A stretch of 64,000 nucleotides of DNA from Symsagittifera roscoffensis (Eukaryota > Xenacoelomorpha > Acoela > Convolutidae). Under the pieces are notes generated by a model. That model was not told the origin of the DNA and did no database searches. It saw nothing but the letters and a program-made list of their open reading frames with translations. Below, in pieces: positions 62,101 through 64,000 of the stretch (its first letter is position 1; each line of letters opens with the position of its first letter). The translations under genes and the position numbers were made by a program. The stretch lies in NCBI RefSeq assembly GCF_963678635.1, contig NC_087062.1, positions 13,498,670 to 13,562,669 on the forward strand. Direction: 5' to 3'.

Positions 62101-64000
62101 CTGCGTTCTGGTGCTTGTCACGGGTACGGTGCTCTATGATCATGTGGTATCCATCCAGGCGCACAATCCAACGACCAATATAGCTTTGGTCCATCGAATA
62201 GGTTTTCAGCCAGGCAAGGGCACGATTATCCACACGTAACTTGAAGGGAGCACTCCCCAAGTAGGCCCTGTATTTTTCCACGAAAGTGATCACCGCAAAC
62301 ATCTCCGCTTTTGGTGCGCCGTACTTCATTTCAGTATCACTCAGGACTTTACTCCCGTAGGCTATCGGACGAAGAACCGTTCTCCCGTTCCACTCCTGCT
62401 CCTGGTGAAGTATGCCCGATATCGCAACCACTGATGCATCCGTGTCCAGCACGAACATTCCCTTCTCCGTTGGCATGCCGAGGACCGGTGCCTCGCAAAG
62501 TTCACGTTTGATGTTTTCAAATGAGACTTGTGCCTCATCAGTCCAGGTGAACTTTTTGCCCTTGTTTCTCATCAACCTCTGCATGGGGTATATTTTATCA
62601 GCATACCCCTTGATGAACTCTCGATAATAATTTGCGAATCCCAGAAAACTCATCAGCTGTGTGTCTGTTTTAGGTGCCTTCCAGGTCAGCACCGCTTCAA
62701 CCGCTTCGGGATCTGGTCTCACTCCATGTTTGTCAACCAGGCGGCCCAGATACTTTATGGAATCCCTGAGGATTTCACACTTAGAGGGTTTGCATTTCAG
62801 ACCCGCCTTCTTCATGCAAGAAAACTCCTCCTGCAACCTCTCTATGTGGTCTTCTAAGGTTGGTGTTGCAATCACGACATCATCGACATAACACATGATG
62901 AGATTCCCATATTTCTTAGTGACGCTCGTGAGTGCCTGGGCCATCAGTCGCTGGAATGTGGCCGTCGCGTTGCACAATCCGAATGGCATCCTCTTCCACT
63001 GGAACAGTCCCAGCTCACACGCGAAACCTGTTTTCTCTCGATCTTGCTTTCTGAGTGGCACTTGCCAGAATGCGGAGCCCAAATCCAATGTCGTGAAGAA
63101 CTTAGCGTCTCCCAGCTTGGATAGGTTCTCATCGATGCGGGGAATCGGGTATGCGTCCTTTATAGTCACTGCGTTCAGATAACGGAAATCACAACAAAAT
63201 CTGAGTTGTCCCCCTTTCTTTTTCGCCATAACCACACCACAAGCCCATGAAGACTTCGACGGCTCGATCATGTCGTACTCCATTAACATCTCGATTTCCT
63301 TCCTACACGCTTCTGACTTGTTTGGGGTCATTCTTCTCGCCCCTTCCCTATGAGGTACCGAGCCCTCTTCTATCTCAATCTCGTGCGCTACAAAATTGCA
63401 ACAACCTATGTCGGCCTTATGTTTCGAAAAAACGTCTGCGTTCCGATTTAGCACCGCCCTGAGCGAATCTAGTTCCTTGTCTGATATTTTACCCTTCAGA
63501 TGTTCTATCTCAGGTAGGACAGGCTTATTCGCTGCTAACTCTGCCTCCGTCGGCCTCTCAGGAAAGTTGGAACAACTAGACAGCCCATCATCTGTTTCCG
63601 ACTTCATTGAAAACAATTTCCTACAAGATTTCAATTCATTTACTCTTTTCATTATACATTCTTGGTTCGCATGCAATGGACATTTAGTGACATCAAACTT
63701 CTTCAAGTTCTCCACACTCAGAAAGTCTGTGTTCAGAGGCAAAGCGTAGCCAAGTTTGTTTCCCCGCTGTATTGTCACTGTTGTTGCTTCTGTGTTCAAT
63801 AACACACTCACACACAGTCCGCTCTGAGTGAGTGAGAAGCTTCTTCCTAAAATAGCCGAGCTTTTACTGTTTGGATTTGGTACCAGACACACCTGTCTGT
63901 CATTGCTGAGTTCATTCAAGTTCCTCATCCTAAACGTCGCTACTACGGCTTGGTTCGGTTTTAATCTAACTTTTCGATCCAGAAAAATCGGCACCTTGGC
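59144..64000 (-). CDS. pol: Ty3/Gypsy-type Pol polyprotein (C-terminal 1,616+ residues)
   Basis: The frame is open from the right window edge to TAG at 59146-59144. Counting from codon 63994: a linker typical between protease and RT (1-200); RT with motif A LDLGSAFWQ (~303-311) and YVDD (369-372); RNase H from FVLDTDAS (~514) to the DN box (~589); an unusual Ser/Glu/Asp-rich insertion of about 380 residues (650-1030) with four (M/L)SGE repeats (859-918); the integrase zinc domain (H1160, H1165, C1195, C1198); the integrase core D1226, D1285, E1321 with exact D-35-E spacing; a C-terminal WRGPF...YENIKPH module (~1460-1491); and an acidic tail. No stop or frameshift, all catalytic residues present. 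Protease and Gag lie beyond the edge. Confidence 0.93.
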   Translation of the reverse strand, partial: AKVPIFLDRKVRLKPNQAVVATFRMRNLNELSNDRQVCLVPNPNSKSSAILGRSFSLTQSGLCVSVLLNTEATTVTIQRGNKLGYALPLNTDFLSVENLKKFDVTKCPLHANQECIMKRVNELKSCRKLFSMKSETDDGLSSCSNFPERPTEAELAANKPVLPEIEHLKGKISDKELDSLRAVLNRNADVFSKHKADIGCCNFVAHEIEIEEGSVPHREGARRMTPNKSEACRKEIEMLMEYDMIEPSKSSWACGVVMAKKKGGQLRFCCDFRYLNAVTIKDAYPIPRIDENLSKLGDAKFFTTLDLGSAFWQVPLRKQDREKTGFACELGLFQWKRMPFGLCNATATFQRLMAQALTSVTKKYGNLIMCYVDDVVIATPTLEDHIERLQEEFSCMKKAGLKCKPSKCEILRDSIKYLGRLVDKHGVRPDPEAVEAVLTWKAPKTDTQLMSFLGFANYYREFIKGYADKIYPMQRLMRNKGKKFTWTDEAQVSFENIKRELCEAPVLGMPTEKGMFVLDTDASVVAISGILHQEQEWNGRTVLRPIAYGSKVLSDTEMKYGAPKAEMFAVITFVEKYRAYLGSAPFKLRVDNRALAWLKTYSMDQSYIGRWIVRLDGYHMIIEHRTRDKHQNADSLSKKTEFYERLEEKQANQSEIKDGFSFLDKETYDKLPLTRWLDKSGHPIPGHPDLSVEMAAEIKLLARGEPVPLDLLVRSNLVQQELTRLGINSIALFNKTVNVAPEVMGKLRDLLHREVDRHDREWMETMQRLTVTERTEKRPVSIRSRSVERDCRSIVNQLVTSMPKEVLLRTSFTEYGTLNQNQTTGEVRIRSKSSFTRRVHFTDAKEEYEPSPDCSSVDETMSGESDTFEPVKDDSSEETDTFEPVQDDLSGERLTRPPRGRILSGESGSKRPMDRVLSGESRNISDSLGYDVGGSVDSSVDSGPQSWDNTSETTSNSDMSEIAIHSLLVDWKQRGLVRETHQDPDRDRYTSDEEGTVVDNAADELELIAVSKRPTRLLPHGTVVRTNLEPSVQEATPLKKIWCVKLMDDAHAPEIMSGQMNVVKTYLKARYRLSDLLRAQRNDRMTSSLKRWIENGAPDKGDLEEDSYKILKQFYLKRNDLLYLNKDGIVACKRKEEDKVLYKYNSIVLPQLYQTELLFRSHDQMGHQGVDKVYNRIQKRFEWPGLKKACEKWIAACLSCQQAKDPRKLRFPLQSIESSGFNEVVQIDHQKICMTATGYNQVLVMIDHFTKYAEAAPCITASAEETCDHLINVWIARHGCPITFQSDNGKAFVGDLTKELMKRSQVAQAHSTTYHPQTNGLVERRNRTLVSMLRVYCSRYMDDWDKHLPQVMGAYNSTEHSTTGISPHMMLTGHEKALPLTFFYPEYEGKRTAPQTYVRDVIRRQQDLNDLCRRNTQQAQIRQKRRFDKRTADAKAYSVGDYVWVFQEVVPPKGTKKLLKKWRGPFQITEVHQGGRFYRLSTGRAAHYENIKPHNASSEDWCIPGDMQEGDYLIVDPACEVNERGTRDKNDGNEVVDDCDLPLDLELTERVEVDDETLPYAEEDWDCPEQTEIDKEIQPDFPLTMETRQSKKGKNQKKYNPYGEDFVVDRIVVSDVMS
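61241..61420 (-). repeat. Cluster of four LTR-adjacent motifs within pol
   Basis: CTCCCCGGACAA (minus TTGTCCGGGGAG) occurs at 61241-61252, 61283-61294 and 61325-61336, and with one mismatch at 61409-61420. They encode L-S-G-E / M-S-G-E within the insertion between RNase H and integrase. The surrounding TFEPV(K/Q)DD units are also duplicated (about 61345-61405). Confidence 0.8.

Larger units (their letters stand above)
44177..64000 (-). mobile_element. Large GC-rich multi-ORF LTR retroelement (partial; 5' part beyond the window)
   Basis: Read on the minus strand: Pol (right edge to 59144), ORF3 and macro-like segment, a 429-nt intergenic region, ORF1, ORF2, SGNH ORF, ORF4-ORF7, a non-coding 3' region, a purine tract and an LTR. 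All genes share one strand, are nearly gap-free and are much richer in G+C than the rest of the window. The known part is the Ty3/Gypsy-type Pol. That the downstream ORFs belong to the same element is inferred from shared strand, composition, the LTR-adjacent motif that recurs in pol and ORF3, and the tandem array linking ORF3 to ORF1/ORF2. With Gag, protease and 5' LTR unseen, full length would exceed 20 kb. Confidence 0.65.

Noticed and set aside
1-64000. CRISPR arrays, bacterial operons or prophage
   Set aside because: No spaced direct repeats, no ribosome-binding pattern before ORFs, and clear spliceosomal introns; the DNA is eukaryotic.

Overview
The window is animal genomic DNA, probably from an invertebrate with an AT-rich genome. 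Supporting this are a spliced four-exon gene with GT-AG introns, several classes of DNA transposon, LINE-type retroelements and at least two kinds of LTR retroelement. I cannot name the species or phylum. Most of the window is transposon-derived; only one host gene can be followed from start codon to stop codon.

Layout. (1) 1-10.6 kb (+): broken remains of an AT-rich, envelope-bearing Ty3/Gypsy-like (errantivirus-like) element with Gag zinc knuckle, protease, RT-RNase H, integrase and envelope-like pieces, disrupted by deletions, rearrangement and frameshifts. (2) 11.47-13.16 kb: a large fold-back repeat. (3) 13.5-13.8 kb (-): an isolated exon of a small membrane protein, claudin/PMP22-like at best. 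(4) 19.4-37.7 kb (-): a DHHC palmitoyltransferase gene of four exons (290 aa). Its three introns are filled with transposons: a Mutator-like element with a 9-bp target duplication, a mariner with a matching empty site nearby, fold-back MITEs, and three LINE copies. (5) 38.8-45.05 kb: rearranged LTRs of one family (one direct pair, one inverted relative), a reverse transcriptase remnant cut off by an LTR, and LINE remnants. (6) 44.2 kb to the right edge (-): a GC-rich, multi-ORF LTR retroelement that I consider the main novelty.

The large element reads right to left. Its parts in order are a Ty3/Gypsy Pol (RT, RNase H, a long unrecognised insertion, integrase), then ORF3 and a macro-domain-like segment separated by one in-frame stop, then a 429-nt intergenic region, then a tightly packed cassette. 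The cassette holds ORF1, the coiled-coil ORF2, an SGNH-hydrolase ORF, ORF4, ORF5, ORF6 and ORF7. A non-coding stretch, a short purine tract and an 874-bp LTR (TGT...ACA) follow. At least 19.8 kb lies in the window; Gag, protease and the 5' LTR would be beyond the right edge. Neighbouring ORFs are joined by stop-start overlaps (TGATG, ATGA) or nested overlaps, as in compact viruses. The 12-mer next to the 3' LTR recurs inside pol and ORF3 in different reading frames. A 1,529-bp segment is present three times in tandem, which creates two chimeric ORFs fusing the coiled-coil protein to the macro-like domain.

All assignments come from reading motifs in the sequence. No database search was possible, and statements about base composition and percent similarity are by eye.
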